DNA from: Telluria antibiotica
Lineage (GTDB): Bacteria > Pseudomonadota > Gammaproteobacteria > Burkholderiales > Burkholderiaceae_D
Assembly (NCBI RefSeq): GCF_011682055.1
Contig: NZ_JAAQOM010000018.1
Coordinates: forward strand, 62,001-126,000
Reading direction: 5' to 3'
Length of the DNA: 64,000 nt
The notes beneath the pieces were generated by a model. It had not been told where the DNA came from, searched no databases, and was given only the letters and a program-made list of their open reading frames with translations. The translations under genes were made by a program, and so were the position numbers. This document shows positions 34,277 to 43,956 of this stretch, in pieces (the stretch's first letter is position 1; each line of letters starts with the position of its first letter).

Positions 34277-35824
34277 ATGAATTGCCTACGAACGGCCGCT
34301 CCTCTCGTCCTCGCGCTGGTATCCTGCGCTGCCAGCGCAGTACCAACACGCCAGGGCGAAATCGAAGGCGTAAGCGGGGATGGCGTCACCAGCTACCTTG
34401 GCGTTCCCTACGCTGCCGCGCCGACCGGCGACAACCGCTGGCGACCGCCCATGCCCGCGAAAAGCTGGACCGGCACCTTCCATGCCGATCACTTCGGTGC
34501 GAATTGCCAGCAGCGCCCTGCCGGGAAAATATTTCGTTCCTGGACAAGCGAGTACCTGGTCGATGGTCCCATCAGCGAAGACTGCCTTTACCTGAACGTG
34601 TGGGCACCGGCCGCAAAACGGAAACAGCGTCTGCCCGTGCTCGTTTGGATCCACGGAGGCGGATTCGTCAGCGGTGGCGCAACGGTACCCGTATACGACG
34701 GCTCCCATCTTGCGACCAAGGGGATGGTAGTCGTAAGTATCAATTACCGCCTGGGGGTATACGGATTTCTGTCGCATCCGGATCTCCGCAAGGAAAACCC
34801 GGCAAACGCCAGCGGCAATTACGGTCTGCTGGACCAGATTGCAGCACTTCATTGGGTCCAAGACAATATCAGTGCATTCGGCGGCGACCCCAGGCGCGTG
34901 ACCATTGCGGGACAGTCCGCAGGTGCGGCTTCCGTGCATTACCTGATCGCGTCGCCGCTTGCGAAAGGCTTGTTCCAGCGCGCGATCGCCCAAAGCGGTT
35001 CCGGGATGGGATTGCCCACCGCAGATGCCGCCGGTTCCGACGGGGTTGGAGAGCAGTTACTGGTTCGGACCGGTGCAAGCGACATCGCGTCGCTCCGTCA
35101 GTTGCCAGTCGAGAAGCTTGATCAGGCGGCGGAAGGACTTGTGCTTTCGCCCAATGTCGATGGCTTGGTGCTCCCCGACCAGACTTACGTTGGCCGGAAT
35201 ACCAATGATGTGCCGGTGCTGACTGGATTGACGGCCGATGAAGGCAGTGCGTTGTCGGCCTCCTATGGACAGGCAACTCCGGAAGCGTTTGCGGCCGGAC
35301 TCGTAAAACGCTATGGGACATTGGCTTCCGAGTTCGCGAAGTGGTACCCATCCGATCTCACGGCAGGGGCAGGTACTTCCGCCATGCAGCTGGAGCGTGA
35401 CCGCGGCCTGGCGGCCACATGGTTGTGGGCAAAACAAAGGATGTCCGCGAGCCGGCAGCCCATCTATGTGTACTACTTCAAGCACGTGGAACCAGGTCCG
35501 GAAGCGCAACGTTACGGCGCTTTCCACTCGTCCGAGATTCCCTACGTTTTCGGAACCTTGGACCGTGCCGCCGACCGGTCCTTCACCTCGGCTGACCGCC
35601 AGGTTTCCGCAACGATGGGAGGATACTGGGCAAAGTGGGTAAAGACCGGAAATCCGAACGGCGCGGGCCTGCCTGCCTGGCCGCGACTGCGCAGCGAAGC
35701 GCCGTTGGTGCTGGAGATCGACTCCCAAAGCCGTGCGAACGTCCTGCTGTCCCTGGAAAAGCGCTCGCTCTTCCAGCGCCACGCCGCGAATGGCGGCAAG
35801 CTGGGGATCTTCCCTGAAGACTGA
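34277..35824 (+). CDS. Exported type-B carboxylesterase 2
   Basis: 515 residues. Short signal peptide (LALVSCAASA), EDCLYLNVW motif (101-109), oxyanion GGGF, nucleophile elbow GQSAGA (S214), acid Glu in TADEGS (about 326) and His in GAFHSSEIPY (about 424): a complete Ser-Glu-His triad, unlike carboxylesterase 1. GGAG lies 6 nt before ATG 34277. It sits within a cassette bounded by TBDR 2 and TBDR 3. Confidence 0.9.
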   Translation: MNCLRTAAPLVLALVSCAASAVPTRQGEIEGVSGDGVTSYLGVPYAAAPTGDNRWRPPMPAKSWTGTFHADHFGANCQQRPAGKIFRSWTSEYLVDGPISEDCLYLNVWAPAAKRKQRLPVLVWIHGGGFVSGGATVPVYDGSHLATKGMVVVSINYRLGVYGFLSHPDLRKENPANASGNYGLLDQIAALHWVQDNISAFGGDPRRVTIAGQSAGAASVHYLIASPLAKGLFQRAIAQSGSGMGLPTADAAGSDGVGEQLLVRTGASDIASLRQLPVEKLDQAAEGLVLSPNVDGLVLPDQTYVGRNTNDVPVLTGLTADEGSALSASYGQATPEAFAAGLVKRYGTLASEFAKWYPSDLTAGAGTSAMQLERDRGLAATWLWAKQRMSASRQPIYVYYFKHVEPGPEAQRYGAFHSSEIPYVFGTLDRAADRSFTSADRQVSATMGGYWAKWVKTGNPNGAGLPAWPRLRSEAPLVLEIDSQSRANVLLSLEKRSLFQRHAANGGKLGIFPED

Positions 35825-35841
35825 GGCACATTGAAGTGCCT

Positions 35842-35881
35842 GCCGACCGGTGCATCGGCACGATGCGGATAGCCGGTCGGC
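35842..35881. terminator. Large imperfect-loop hairpin after carboxylesterase 2
   Basis: Perfect 9-bp outer arms (GCCGACCGG/CCGGTCGGC) enclosing an inner 5-bp stem GCATC/GATGC. Just before it a second hairpin AGGCAC/GTGCCT (35824-35841) overlaps the stop codon. There is no T-run, so it is probably a Rho-assisted terminator or 3'-end protector. Confidence 0.5.
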
Positions 35882-35986
35882 GACATCCATTCCTCTCCTC
35901 ACCCGCCATCCGTCGTCAGTCGATCTGCGCCAGCGGTTGTTTGATTGCGGAGCGGACAATAGCGCACAAAGCCGAACCGTCGCTCT

Positions 35987-36015
35987 TTCGGAAATTTTCG
36001 CAACTAATTCAAGAC
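35987..36015 (+). promoter_or_regulatory. Tandem-box element a, upstream of the PF20091-like hydrolase
   Basis: Three direct boxes TTCGGAA, TTCGCAA and TTCAAGAC, with starts 10 and 11 bp apart, oriented toward the gene at 36197. The first box of the full element is missing. GCAATA begins 9 nt after the element and could be a -10. Confidence 0.65.
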
Positions 36016-36196
36016 GCTCGGTTGGCAATACGGGACCATATCCTTCACCGAAATATCTGGAATCGGGTCGTCAAATTTTCCGGAGCGACTCGCAATGCGA
36101 GAGTTATCGCTCGTAAGTTAAATCCAGCATCCCGGCTCCACTTTCCATCCAAGCCGCTTGAGCTTGATTTACGCCACAACTACCAGGGAGATTTGA

Positions 36197-37666
36197 ATGA
36201 AAGGTTTCGTAGGAATGACTTCGGGCCTCAGCCTACTGCGACAAGGGTTGGGCCTGTCACTGGCGACATGCCTTTGCGTAGGCAACGGCGTCCACGCCAG
36301 TCCCGTTATTCCCGAAGCGGCGGTAACGCGCGTCACGATCGCCGGCACGCCGTTGAACTCGGATGCACAGCAACTCGCCACCAAGAACTACGTCGAGGAA
36401 GAGTTTTTTGTCGCGGGCAAGGCGAGTCGCTATCGCATCAGGGATGTCATGGCGAACGCCCAGCTGATCGATAAAGATCACCCGTATCTGACACGTGTTC
36501 TCGTAAGGCGTCCGGCCGATGCGGCACGGTTCAACGGGACCGTGGTCGTCGAATGGCTCAACGTCTCGCTTGGGCATGACGCCGATTTCGTTTACGCGTC
36601 GCTGCGTGAACTCCTGGTGCGGGCAGGTTACGCCTGGGTCGGTGTCAGTGCGCAGCATGTCGGCGTCGAGGGCCTCGTCGCGTCGAACCCGTCCCGGTAT
36701 GGAAAACTGACCCTTGCTGCGTCCAATTCGGACCCTGCCGATGGCAAGGAGCTCGATCCCCCAGGGCGCGGCGCGGGTGGCGACGTCCTTGGCTGGGACG
36801 TATTTTCCCAGGTCGGCGCAACGGTGGTCGACCGCGCTTCGCCGCTGATGAGCGGTTTGAAAGTCAGCCGGATCATTGCGGCTGGCGAATCGCAGTCATC
36901 GTTCCGGCTCGGAATGTACTACAACAGTATTCATCCGCTGCACCGCATTTATGACGGCTTCCTGCTATATGATCGCGGTCCGGAATTCGCGCTACGCACC
37001 GATGTGGGCACGAAGCTGGTCAGCTTCGGCTCGGAGTTCATGAATATGTTCCTGAAGGGATCCCCACAACCCGATTCGGCGGACCAGCGCTGGTGGGAGG
37101 TCGCGGGCGCCTCGCACGAATCGCTCGATGAGATAGCAAGCTACATGGATCCGCAAATTCTGCGCGACCATGCGTTGAAGGGGCCCGATGGCGCCAGCAT
37201 CAGCCTGACCGACTTCGAAACCGACGGATGTGCGATCACGCCCGTCTGGAGCAGGGTTCCGAATGGCGACGTCATGAAGGCCGCGTTGCACGGCTTGAAT
37301 ACGTGGCTCGTATCCGGCGTCGCGCCGCCAACCGTACCGCGTTTGGTCAGCGATGGTCAGCACCAATTGATTCGCGATGCGCAGGGTCGGGTATCCGGCG
37401 GCATCCATACCGCCGCCTACGATGCCCCGCGCGCAAACAATGGCGCCTATAGCTCGGGCAAATGTACTTTGGCGGGCTATCACATCGACTTCACGCCACA
37501 GCAGATGTGCCAGCGGTATGGCAGTCACGCTGCGTACGTGGCCCAGGTTCAGCGCATCGTGAACGCGAACGTACGTGACCGCGTATTGCTGCCCGAGGAA
37601 GCGGAGCGAACCGTCGACGAAGCGCGGAAGCTGACCTTTGGTTGCGAAGGCGGTACAGGGCAATAG
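36197..37666 (+). CDS. Exported alpha/beta-hydrolase-domain protein
   Basis: 489 residues with a signal peptide (about 1-35, ending GVHAS). The C-terminal three quarters match the uncharacterised bacterial alpha/beta-hydrolase-domain family (PF20091-like, from memory): VEWLNVSLGHDADF, WVGVSAQHVGVEG and the nucleophile elbow AAGESQSS (S232). Two C-terminal cysteine-bearing stretches (CTLAGY, QQMCQRYG) may form a disulfide. ATG 36197 follows AGGGAG. It is controlled by a tandem-box element. Probably a secreted esterase acting on the ligand of TBDR 3; no specific substrate can be named. Confidence 0.7.
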   Translation: MKGFVGMTSGLSLLRQGLGLSLATCLCVGNGVHASPVIPEAAVTRVTIAGTPLNSDAQQLATKNYVEEEFFVAGKASRYRIRDVMANAQLIDKDHPYLTRVLVRRPADAARFNGTVVVEWLNVSLGHDADFVYASLRELLVRAGYAWVGVSAQHVGVEGLVASNPSRYGKLTLAASNSDPADGKELDPPGRGAGGDVLGWDVFSQVGATVVDRASPLMSGLKVSRIIAAGESQSSFRLGMYYNSIHPLHRIYDGFLLYDRGPEFALRTDVGTKLVSFGSEFMNMFLKGSPQPDSADQRWWEVAGASHESLDEIASYMDPQILRDHALKGPDGASISLTDFETDGCAITPVWSRVPNGDVMKAALHGLNTWLVSGVAPPTVPRLVSDGQHQLIRDAQGRVSGGIHTAAYDAPRANNGAYSSGKCTLAGYHIDFTPQQMCQRYGSHAAYVAQVQRIVNANVRDRVLLPEEAERTVDEARKLTFGCEGGTGQ

Positions 37667-37988
37667 TCGAGAGCCTGCCGGCGGATACGGCAATAAACGC
37701 GTTTCCGTATTTCCGCCGAGCCCATACCTGTTCGCCCGAACCATGCGCTCCATTCTCGAAGCTTTCGATTCGATGCCTCCGTAATAGCAAAAAATCTGTC
37801 ACTCATATTCTGCGTTGCCTAGACCCGATCATTCGGACACTGACGCCATCTCACTTACGCGCCGATCGTATCCGTTACGACCGCCGCGGAGCACAGACTT
37901 CAGATTAGCCAGTCATACGGCTGACCGCCGCCGCAACATGCGTGCTTTCCAATAGAAAAATATCCGTTTTAATCAGGGGACAATCAAA
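37667..37988. other. 322-bp intergenic leader of TBDR 3
   Basis: No gene and no clear operator seen. AT-rich upstream of TBDR 3, whose ATG is preceded by AGGGGACAA, nearly the same leader as TBDR 2. Confidence 0.5.
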
Positions 37989-40130
37989 ATGCTGGACCAA
38001 GCAAGTTTCAAGAAAACTGGGACCGCATCGGCAGTCGCTGCCTTTCTGGCGATTCAATGCGGCGCAGCGCTGGCACAAACAGCCGCAACCGACGATCGCG
38101 GCACCATTCAGGAGGTGTTCGTTACTGCGCAACGGATTTCTCAATCCGCGTCGAAGACGCCGATCTCGTTGAGTGTGTTGTCAGGCGACGACCTCAAGGC
38201 TGCGGGAGCAGTCAATGCGTCGAACCTGACCGAGCTGGTGCCCAACGTGCAAATCTCGAACAACGGTGGCGCGACCGTGATTTCGATCCGCGGCGTCTCC
38301 AGTGCCGACAACACGGAAAAAGGCGACCCATCGGCCGCTTTCAACGTCGACGGCGTTTATTACGCCCGGCCGCAGTCGGCCGGCCTGGCGTTTTACGATC
38401 TGGAGCGGATCGAGGTACTACGCGGCCCCCAGGGAACCCTGTACGGGCGCAACGCAACCGCTGGCGCGATCAATCTGATCACCAACAAGCCTGTTGATCG
38501 CTTCGAAAGCAGCGCAGCCGTGGAGTTCGGCAACTACCACGACAAGAAGTTCGATGGCATGCTCAACAGCAAAGTGAACGACATCTTGTCGGTGCGCGCC
38601 GCTGTCTCCAGCGTCAAGCACGATGGCTACCTCCGTTCGACCCAAGGATTCGCGACCGACTACGACGACGACGACAGTATCTCCGGGCGCGTCCACGCCC
38701 TGTTCAAGTTGAGTCCCGATATCTCGCTTTTGCTGAGCGCCGACAAGAGCACACGCAAGGGTGCCGGGCCGGGCAACGTGCCCTACAATACCTTTATCGG
38801 CAAGTCCGCCGATGCGCAACGCACCGCTACGCCATCGGTTCAGGGCGATTTCGACAGTGACGCTCACGGTGCGAGCGCCGAGCTCAAAGTCAACACCCGC
38901 GTGGGCGAGATTACCTATCTGGGGGCCCATCGCAGCCTCTTTAACGGATTCACCTCGGCAGTCGGTCAAGCGATCGCGGGAGTTCTTAGCACCTACACCC
39001 TGGCCAATGCGGACCTCAGCCAGACCTCGCACGAATTGCGCCTGGCCTCGAAGTTCGGCTCCTGGAGGACGATCGGCGGGTTGTACTGGTTCCATGAACA
39101 ATCGATCATCGATGGCGAATTTCGCAATTTTCCGGGCGCCGGCGCGCTGATCTTTCTTTCCAACCCGGCTGTTTCGCGGTCGAAAGCCGCTTTCGGCGAA
39201 GCCACTTATAGCGTCACGCCGAAGTTGAATGTGACGGCTGGACTGCGCCGGACCAACGACGACAAGTCGCGCAAGGGGTACACCGTTCTTGGCGATCCGG
39301 AGTTCTTCCGCAGCGTGAACGACGCGGCTGTTTCTTATTCGCAGACCACCGGCCGGATCGGCTTCGATTACGCTTTGGCACATAACACGATGGCGTATGC
39401 CACGCTGTCGACCGGCTACAAGGCTGGCGGCTTCAACGACGGTACCGCGTCGACCAATGCTTTCTTGAAATACGATCCCGAACATCTGACGTCGCTTGAA
39501 GTCGGTGTCAAAGGCCGATTCCTCGAGAACCACCTGCAGGTCAACGCCGATGTGTTCAAGTACGGCTACAAGGATCTGCAACTGACCGCGATCGTCGTCG
39601 ATCCCTTCACCGGCGCGAATGCGTCCCAAACCGTGAATGCCGCCAAGGCCAGTATTTCCGGCGCCGAGATCGAAGGCAAGTACCTCGCGAGCAGCGACGA
39701 CAAGATTAATTTCTCGGCCACGTATCTGGACGCTCACTTCAAGTCCTATCACCCGACGGCGACCGTCGACTGGGCCGGTTATCGCCTGGAAAAATCGCCC
39801 AGGTTCACCTTCGGGCTACACTATTCGCACAGCTTCCTCCTGGATGGAGGCGCCAGTCTCAGCGCGACGGCCGGTACACGCTACTCGGCGTCGTACGTGC
39901 TGAGCGACTACGGCAATGGCTTGCAGTTCAACCAGGGCGCTTACCACATGAGCGACGCCAGCCTGACGTACGCTCCGGCGGACGACAAATGGTTGCTGCA
40001 AGCGTATGTGCGGAATATCGAAAACAATGCCATCATGACCAGCTACTCGGCATCCTTCGCAGGCTTCCCCGCCACGGTCGGCCTGGGAACGCCGCGTACC
40101 GCGGGCGTTCGTCTGAGCGCCTATTTCTAA
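37989..40130 (+). CDS. TonB-dependent outer-membrane receptor 3
   Basis: 713 residues, close paralogue of TBDR 2. Signal peptide ending GAALAQT, TonB-box-like EVFVTAQR, plug with VLRGPQGTLYGRNATAGAIN, barrel ending LSAYF. Differences from TBDR 2 cluster in the mid-barrel loops (about residues 300-345 and 390-400), the expected ligand-contact regions. The spacing of TBDR 2 - carboxylesterase 2 - hydrolase - TBDR 3 suggests duplication followed by divergence of ligand range. Confidence 0.9.
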   Translation: MLDQASFKKTGTASAVAAFLAIQCGAALAQTAATDDRGTIQEVFVTAQRISQSASKTPISLSVLSGDDLKAAGAVNASNLTELVPNVQISNNGGATVISIRGVSSADNTEKGDPSAAFNVDGVYYARPQSAGLAFYDLERIEVLRGPQGTLYGRNATAGAINLITNKPVDRFESSAAVEFGNYHDKKFDGMLNSKVNDILSVRAAVSSVKHDGYLRSTQGFATDYDDDDSISGRVHALFKLSPDISLLLSADKSTRKGAGPGNVPYNTFIGKSADAQRTATPSVQGDFDSDAHGASAELKVNTRVGEITYLGAHRSLFNGFTSAVGQAIAGVLSTYTLANADLSQTSHELRLASKFGSWRTIGGLYWFHEQSIIDGEFRNFPGAGALIFLSNPAVSRSKAAFGEATYSVTPKLNVTAGLRRTNDDKSRKGYTVLGDPEFFRSVNDAAVSYSQTTGRIGFDYALAHNTMAYATLSTGYKAGGFNDGTASTNAFLKYDPEHLTSLEVGVKGRFLENHLQVNADVFKYGYKDLQLTAIVVDPFTGANASQTVNAAKASISGAEIEGKYLASSDDKINFSATYLDAHFKSYHPTATVDWAGYRLEKSPRFTFGLHYSHSFLLDGGASLSATAGTRYSASYVLSDYGNGLQFNQGAYHMSDASLTYAPADDKWLLQAYVRNIENNAIMTSYSASFAGFPATVGLGTPRTAGVRLSAYF

Positions 40131-40267
40131 GCTGTATCGGTAGCGCTCGGGCGCAGTCGCGGCAGCCAGCCGCATGTCGCCCGGCGCACGTGCCTTGTGC
40201 AACGCGGTCTGGCGTTCGTCCCGGAGGCGAGCCCGCGCGTCAGCGGGCAAGCGTCAGATGGTTCGGA

Positions 40268-41791
40268 TCAGTCTGCGACCAGGGCGCTGTTGGCGAGCGC
40301 CCTGCGCCTGAGTAGGGGTGAGATGCGGTAACGGTCTTCACCGTAGAATGCCGACATGTTATCCAGGACAGTACAGATCGTCCGCACACCGATCGTGTCC
40401 GCCCATGCCAGCGGCCCGACCGGATAATTGACGCCCTTCCGCATTGCCAGGTCCACGTCGTGCACCGACGCGACCCTTTGATGGACGGCGTCCGCGGCTT
40501 CGTTGGCCAGCATCGCTACCGTGCGCATGACAACCATGCCCGACGCATCGTCGATCACGGACACGGACTTGCCGAGTTTCTGGAACAAGCCGACAACGGC
40601 GGCGATCTGGTTGCCGGTCACCTGGTCGGCAGGCGCCAACGCGATCCGGGTGCAGCCGACATAGTCGAGGGCGAGGTCGAAGAGGACAAATGGTGCGCCA
40701 GCCTCAGCCGACCGTGCGGTCGCGGTTCGTCCGTCCGTGAGCGCAACCCGGACGCCCGCGACGCACAGGTTGTCGCCCGGACCGCTGTTGCGCTCGACAC
40801 CGATGCCGGCGCGACCGGCCAGGTCGACCAGCGCGGCGGCGCAGTCGAGATCGCCCTCGACCGCGATCTGCGATGGGGCCGTCTGCGGAGCCGCATCCGC
40901 CACGGCCGGCGCAGGATTGGCATAGTCATAGAACCCGCGCCCGCTTTTGCGACCGAGCCAGCCGGCATCGACCAGCTCTTTTTGCAGCAGCGACGGGGTG
41001 AAGCGCGGATCCTGATAAAAGCCTTCGTAGACCGACGATGTCACCGCATAGTTGACGTCGTGACCGATCATGTCCATCAGCTCGAAGGCGCCCATGCGAA
41101 AACCGCCGGCTTCGCGCAGGATCGCATCAATAGTCGCGGGCGCGGCCGCGCCTTCCGACAGGAGCCTCAACGCTTCCGCGTAGAATGGCCGGGCGACACG
41201 GTTCACGATGAAGCCCGGCGTGGACGCGCAATGAACCGGCACCTTGTTCCACGCGCGCGCCGTTTCGAAAATCACGTTCGCCACGGCCGGGTCCGTCGAT
41301 TTGCCGCTGACCACTTCGACCAGGGGCAAGACCTGGGCCGGATTAAAGAAATGCATCCCGACCAGGCGCGCCGGACGCGCCAGGTGAGCACCGATCGCGG
41401 TAACCGAGATCGACGATGTGTTGGTCCCGATGATCGCGTCTTGCGCGACGACCGCTTCGACACTCCTGAGCACCGCAGCCTTGACGTCGAGCTTTTCGAC
41501 GATGGCTTCGATGACGAGGCCGCAAGGCGCGAGCGCATCGATGGTGTCGGCGGCATGGATCCGGGCGAGGCGTGCATTGCGTTCTTCCGCACTCAGGCGC
41601 CCTTTGGCGACCTGCTTGTCGAACTCGGTGGCCAGCGTACCGAGCGCGCGTTCGATCGCGCGCCGGTCGGCATCGTGCAGGAGGACGCGGTGCCCGGCCC
41701 CGGCAGCGATCGCCGCGATGCCGCTTCCCATCGCGCCGGCCCCGATCACGCCTACCGTGATCGACGCTTGCAGTGCACTTGATTTACTCAT
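40268..41791 (-). CDS. 3-hydroxyacyl-CoA dehydrogenase (PaaH/PaaC-like, two-domain)
   Basis: 507 residues. NAD-binding domain with GVIGAGAMGSGIA (14-26), catalytic His in VGMHFFNPAQ and Asn/Glu motif in the FIVNRVARPFYAEAL segment, then a duplicated C-terminal domain (about 310-500) as in phenylacetate-pathway PaaH. Oxidises an (S)-3-hydroxyacyl-CoA to the 3-oxoacyl-CoA. AAAGGGAAAC precedes ATG 41791. Last gene of the CaiB-NTF2-dehydrogenase operon; its start overlaps the NTF2-like gene by 8 nt. Confidence 0.9.
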   Translation of the reverse strand: MSKSSALQASITVGVIGAGAMGSGIAAIAAGAGHRVLLHDADRRAIERALGTLATEFDKQVAKGRLSAEERNARLARIHAADTIDALAPCGLVIEAIVEKLDVKAAVLRSVEAVVAQDAIIGTNTSSISVTAIGAHLARPARLVGMHFFNPAQVLPLVEVVSGKSTDPAVANVIFETARAWNKVPVHCASTPGFIVNRVARPFYAEALRLLSEGAAAPATIDAILREAGGFRMGAFELMDMIGHDVNYAVTSSVYEGFYQDPRFTPSLLQKELVDAGWLGRKSGRGFYDYANPAPAVADAAPQTAPSQIAVEGDLDCAAALVDLAGRAGIGVERNSGPGDNLCVAGVRVALTDGRTATARSAEAGAPFVLFDLALDYVGCTRIALAPADQVTGNQIAAVVGLFQKLGKSVSVIDDASGMVVMRTVAMLANEAADAVHQRVASVHDVDLAMRKGVNYPVGPLAWADTIGVRTICTVLDNMSAFYGEDRYRISPLLRRRALANSALVAD

Positions 41792-42380
41792 CTGTTTCCC
41801 TTTCCGATCTTCCAAATTGAAGCGTCGAGGCGCGAGCATGTTCGCTCGTGCCCGGCGTTGAGTCGCCCGCTTCGATCCCGTTGCGCAGCATCTGCCTGGC
41901 GTCGTCCGTCGCGATCGGACGGATGACGCGGCGTGTGACTTGCCACCCCACAGCGGTCCGCGCCAGCTCCCACCGGTTGACCGTCAGGTGATAGGTCACG
42001 AGCGCTTTGCGCACGTCTTTTCCGGGCAGGCGGACTTCGGGACTGTTCGGGTCGAGTACCACTACCTGCAGGTAGCCGGTGGCTACGGCCCGGTCACCAT
42101 CGATCCGGACATGCGGCATCGCCATGGCATGCGCCATGCCGCTTTCGATTGCCTGCGCCTGGCTCGTGCTGCGCACGATGTCCATGATCCGTTCGCGGTT
42201 CTCCTCGCCCAGGTTGCCGCCGCGGTCCATGACGGCGCCATCGGCGAACATGGACTGCCAGTAGCTTTCGGACGCCACGTCGGAACTGAGCGCGGAACCC
42301 GCCAGCAGATTGAGGATATCCAGCCTGTCCTCGATGGCGCGCAGCCGGGCTTCGCTGCTGCATGATTGTTTCGTTTCCAT
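41784..42380 (-). CDS. NTF2/SnoaL-like protein
   Basis: About 198 residues with an N-terminal helix ARLRAIEDRLDILNLLAGSA and a cone-fold pattern (YWQSMFADGAVMDRGG; HVRIDGDRAVATGYLQVVVL) of the NTF2-like/SnoaL superfamily, which includes dehydratases, isomerases and dioxygenase small subunits. No catalytic residue can be assigned. The start is either 42380 or 42392. Coupled to the downstream dehydrogenase by overlap, so it probably acts in the same CoA pathway. Confidence 0.65.
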   Translation of the reverse strand: METKQSCSSEARLRAIEDRLDILNLLAGSALSSDVASESYWQSMFADGAVMDRGGNLGEENRERIMDIVRSTSQAQAIESGMAHAMAMPHVRIDGDRAVATGYLQVVVLDPNSPEVRLPGKDVRKALVTYHLTVNRWELARTAVGWQVTRRVIRPIATDDARQMLRNGIEAGDSTPGTSEHARASTLQFGRSERETDE

Positions 42381-42510
42381 TGTTTTTTCCATAATGTCGT
42401 TCGGTGGCTTCAGCCATGGTCGTGAGGCAGCGCACCACGTGATTCACGCCTGGCGGCCCGGCGGCAGTACCCAGTCCGATACGGTTGCGGGTGGGCAGAA
42501 CGGTTCGGCC

Positions 42511-43722
42511 TCACTGGGCTGCACGATTGGCGCGCGCGCCGCCGCTCGCCAGGAGCGCTTCGATCTCCGCGCCGCCGTAACCGATTTCCTCGAGAATCGC
42601 ACAGGTATCCCAGCCCTGCGGCCGTGCGGAAGCACGCAGGGCGGGATAGGTGTCGTCGAAGCGGATCGTCGAGCGGATCGCGGCGGTCTTGCCCTCGGTT
42701 GGATGCATCTCCGATTGGATCAGTCCGACCGCCTCGAGGTGCGGGTCATCTTGCAGCGACGCCAAGGTATGGCACGGCTGGGCGGCGATATCGGCGGCGC
42801 GCAGGAGAGTCAGCCACTCGGAAGTACTCTTGCCCGTCAGCGGTGCCCCACGCACTTCGAACCATTCCGCGACGTTGCGCGCACGCGCCGCGACGCTCGC
42901 GAAGCGGGTATCGCCGAGCATGGCCTGACGGCCCGTCACCTCGAGGAACGCGCGCACTTGCGCGTCGGTGTTGACGGTGAACGAGATCCAGCCGTCGGAG
43001 GTCGCTACCGGCTTGTTGTGAGGGCTGAGCAATCTAAGATCGCCGGGTGGCCCGACCGGCGGGTCGAAGCTCTGCTGCGCCAGGTGTTCCTGCAGGACGA
43101 AGGCCGCCATGGTCTCGAACATCGGTACTTCGATGCTGCGCCCTTGTCCGCTCGCCTTGCGCTCCATCAGCGCCGCCAGGATCGCGCCAGCGGCGATTTC
43201 GCCGGATACGTGATCGCAGATCAGCAAAGGCACATAGGTCGGCGTGCCATCACGCGCCAGCGTGAGGCCGGCCATTCCGGTTGCTCCCTGCACGACGCTG
43301 TCGTAGGTCGGTTGCCCGGCATAGGGGCCGTCTGTGCCATAGCCCGTGATCAGGCAATAGACCTTGTCCGGATGCCTGGCGCGGATCGATGCGGCGTCGA
43401 GCCCGAGGCGCTCCAGGGCCTGTGGCCGCATGTTGGCGACGATGACGTCGGATATGGCCACTAGCCGCTCGACGGCCTGGCGGGCGCCCTCCTTCTTCAG
43501 GTCGAGGCAGATGTTGCGCTTGCCACGGTTGAAGTGAAGATAGGCGCCGGAGTGCTGGCCGGTCGGCGAGCTTCCGCCGAGGCCGCGCATCAGATCCCCC
43601 TCCGGGCTTTCGACCTTGATGACATCGGCACCATACTGCGCCAGCCGCCACGTGCACACGGGGCCGACTACGACGCTCGTCAAGTCGAGCACGCGTATCC
43701 CTTTCAATGGTTCGAAATTCAT
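42511..43722 (-). CDS. CaiB/BaiF family (class III) CoA-transferase
   Basis: 403 residues: LKGIRVLDLTSVVVGPVCTW start, HFNRGKRNICLDLK, and the catalytic-Asp motif PTYDSVVQGATG (D141). Moves CoA from a donor such as succinyl-CoA onto an organic acid by a glutamyl/aspartyl-CoA intermediate. First gene of an operon with the NTF2-like protein and the 3-hydroxyacyl-CoA dehydrogenase, and preceded by tandem-box element b. In other bacteria the same family activates itaconate, oxalate, carnitine or benzylsuccinate; the substrate here is not determined. Confidence 0.9.
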   Translation of the reverse strand: MNFEPLKGIRVLDLTSVVVGPVCTWRLAQYGADVIKVESPEGDLMRGLGGSSPTGQHSGAYLHFNRGKRNICLDLKKEGARQAVERLVAISDVIVANMRPQALERLGLDAASIRARHPDKVYCLITGYGTDGPYAGQPTYDSVVQGATGMAGLTLARDGTPTYVPLLICDHVSGEIAAGAILAALMERKASGQGRSIEVPMFETMAAFVLQEHLAQQSFDPPVGPPGDLRLLSPHNKPVATSDGWISFTVNTDAQVRAFLEVTGRQAMLGDTRFASVAARARNVAEWFEVRGAPLTGKSTSEWLTLLRAADIAAQPCHTLASLQDDPHLEAVGLIQSEMHPTEGKTAAIRSTIRFDDTYPALRASARPQGWDTCAILEEIGYGGAEIEALLASGGARANRAAQ

Positions 43723-43805
43723 CGGTCATCCATAAATATTGATACTGGTTCAGTTTCTAGATAAGAGCATTGGTAGCCGAGATGGTCGCGGATGGGCCGG
43801 CGCAT

Positions 43806-43846
43806 GTCATGAAGCAGTTGCAAAAAGTTCCGAATGCGGTCCGAAC
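43806..43846 (-). promoter_or_regulatory. Tandem-box element b, upstream of the CoA-transferase operon
   Basis: Full 41-bp element read leftward: TTCGGAC, 4-nt gap, TTCGGAA, 3-nt gap, TTTGCAA-type third box, 4-nt gap, TTCATGAC. It ends 83 bp from the CoA-transferase start. Confidence 0.75.
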
Positions 43847-43927
43847 CGCTCGCGGGTCGGGGCGTGCGCGAACGGCGGGGACATGAGGTACGTCCGGCCT
43901 TGGCCCGGATGGCATCGAACGACGCGC

Positions 43928-43956
43928 TTCGCAATTTTTTGGAACTCCTTCATGAC
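43928..43956 (+). promoter_or_regulatory. Tandem-box element c, upstream of the MFS-aldolase operon
   Basis: 29-bp core: TTCGCAA, 3-nt gap, TTTGGAA, 4-nt gap, TTCATGAC. The first box is degenerate (only GAC kept at the expected place, 43917-43923). The 9-bp end CTTCATGAC is identical to element b. Confidence 0.7.

Larger units (their letters stand above)
35825..36196. other. 372-bp intergenic region with hairpin and tandem-box element a
   Basis: No gene. The left third is a strong hairpin region after carboxylesterase 2; the right part carries tandem-box element a, then AGGGAG before the next ATG. Confidence 0.6.

Noticed and set aside
37667..37988. TTCGGAC at about 37842 as a seventh tandem-box element
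   Set aside because: The single box is not followed by the second, third and fourth boxes at the required spacing.
38418..39752. 444-codon open frame opposite TBDR 3
   Set aside because: Antisense shadow; the protein shows no family features.
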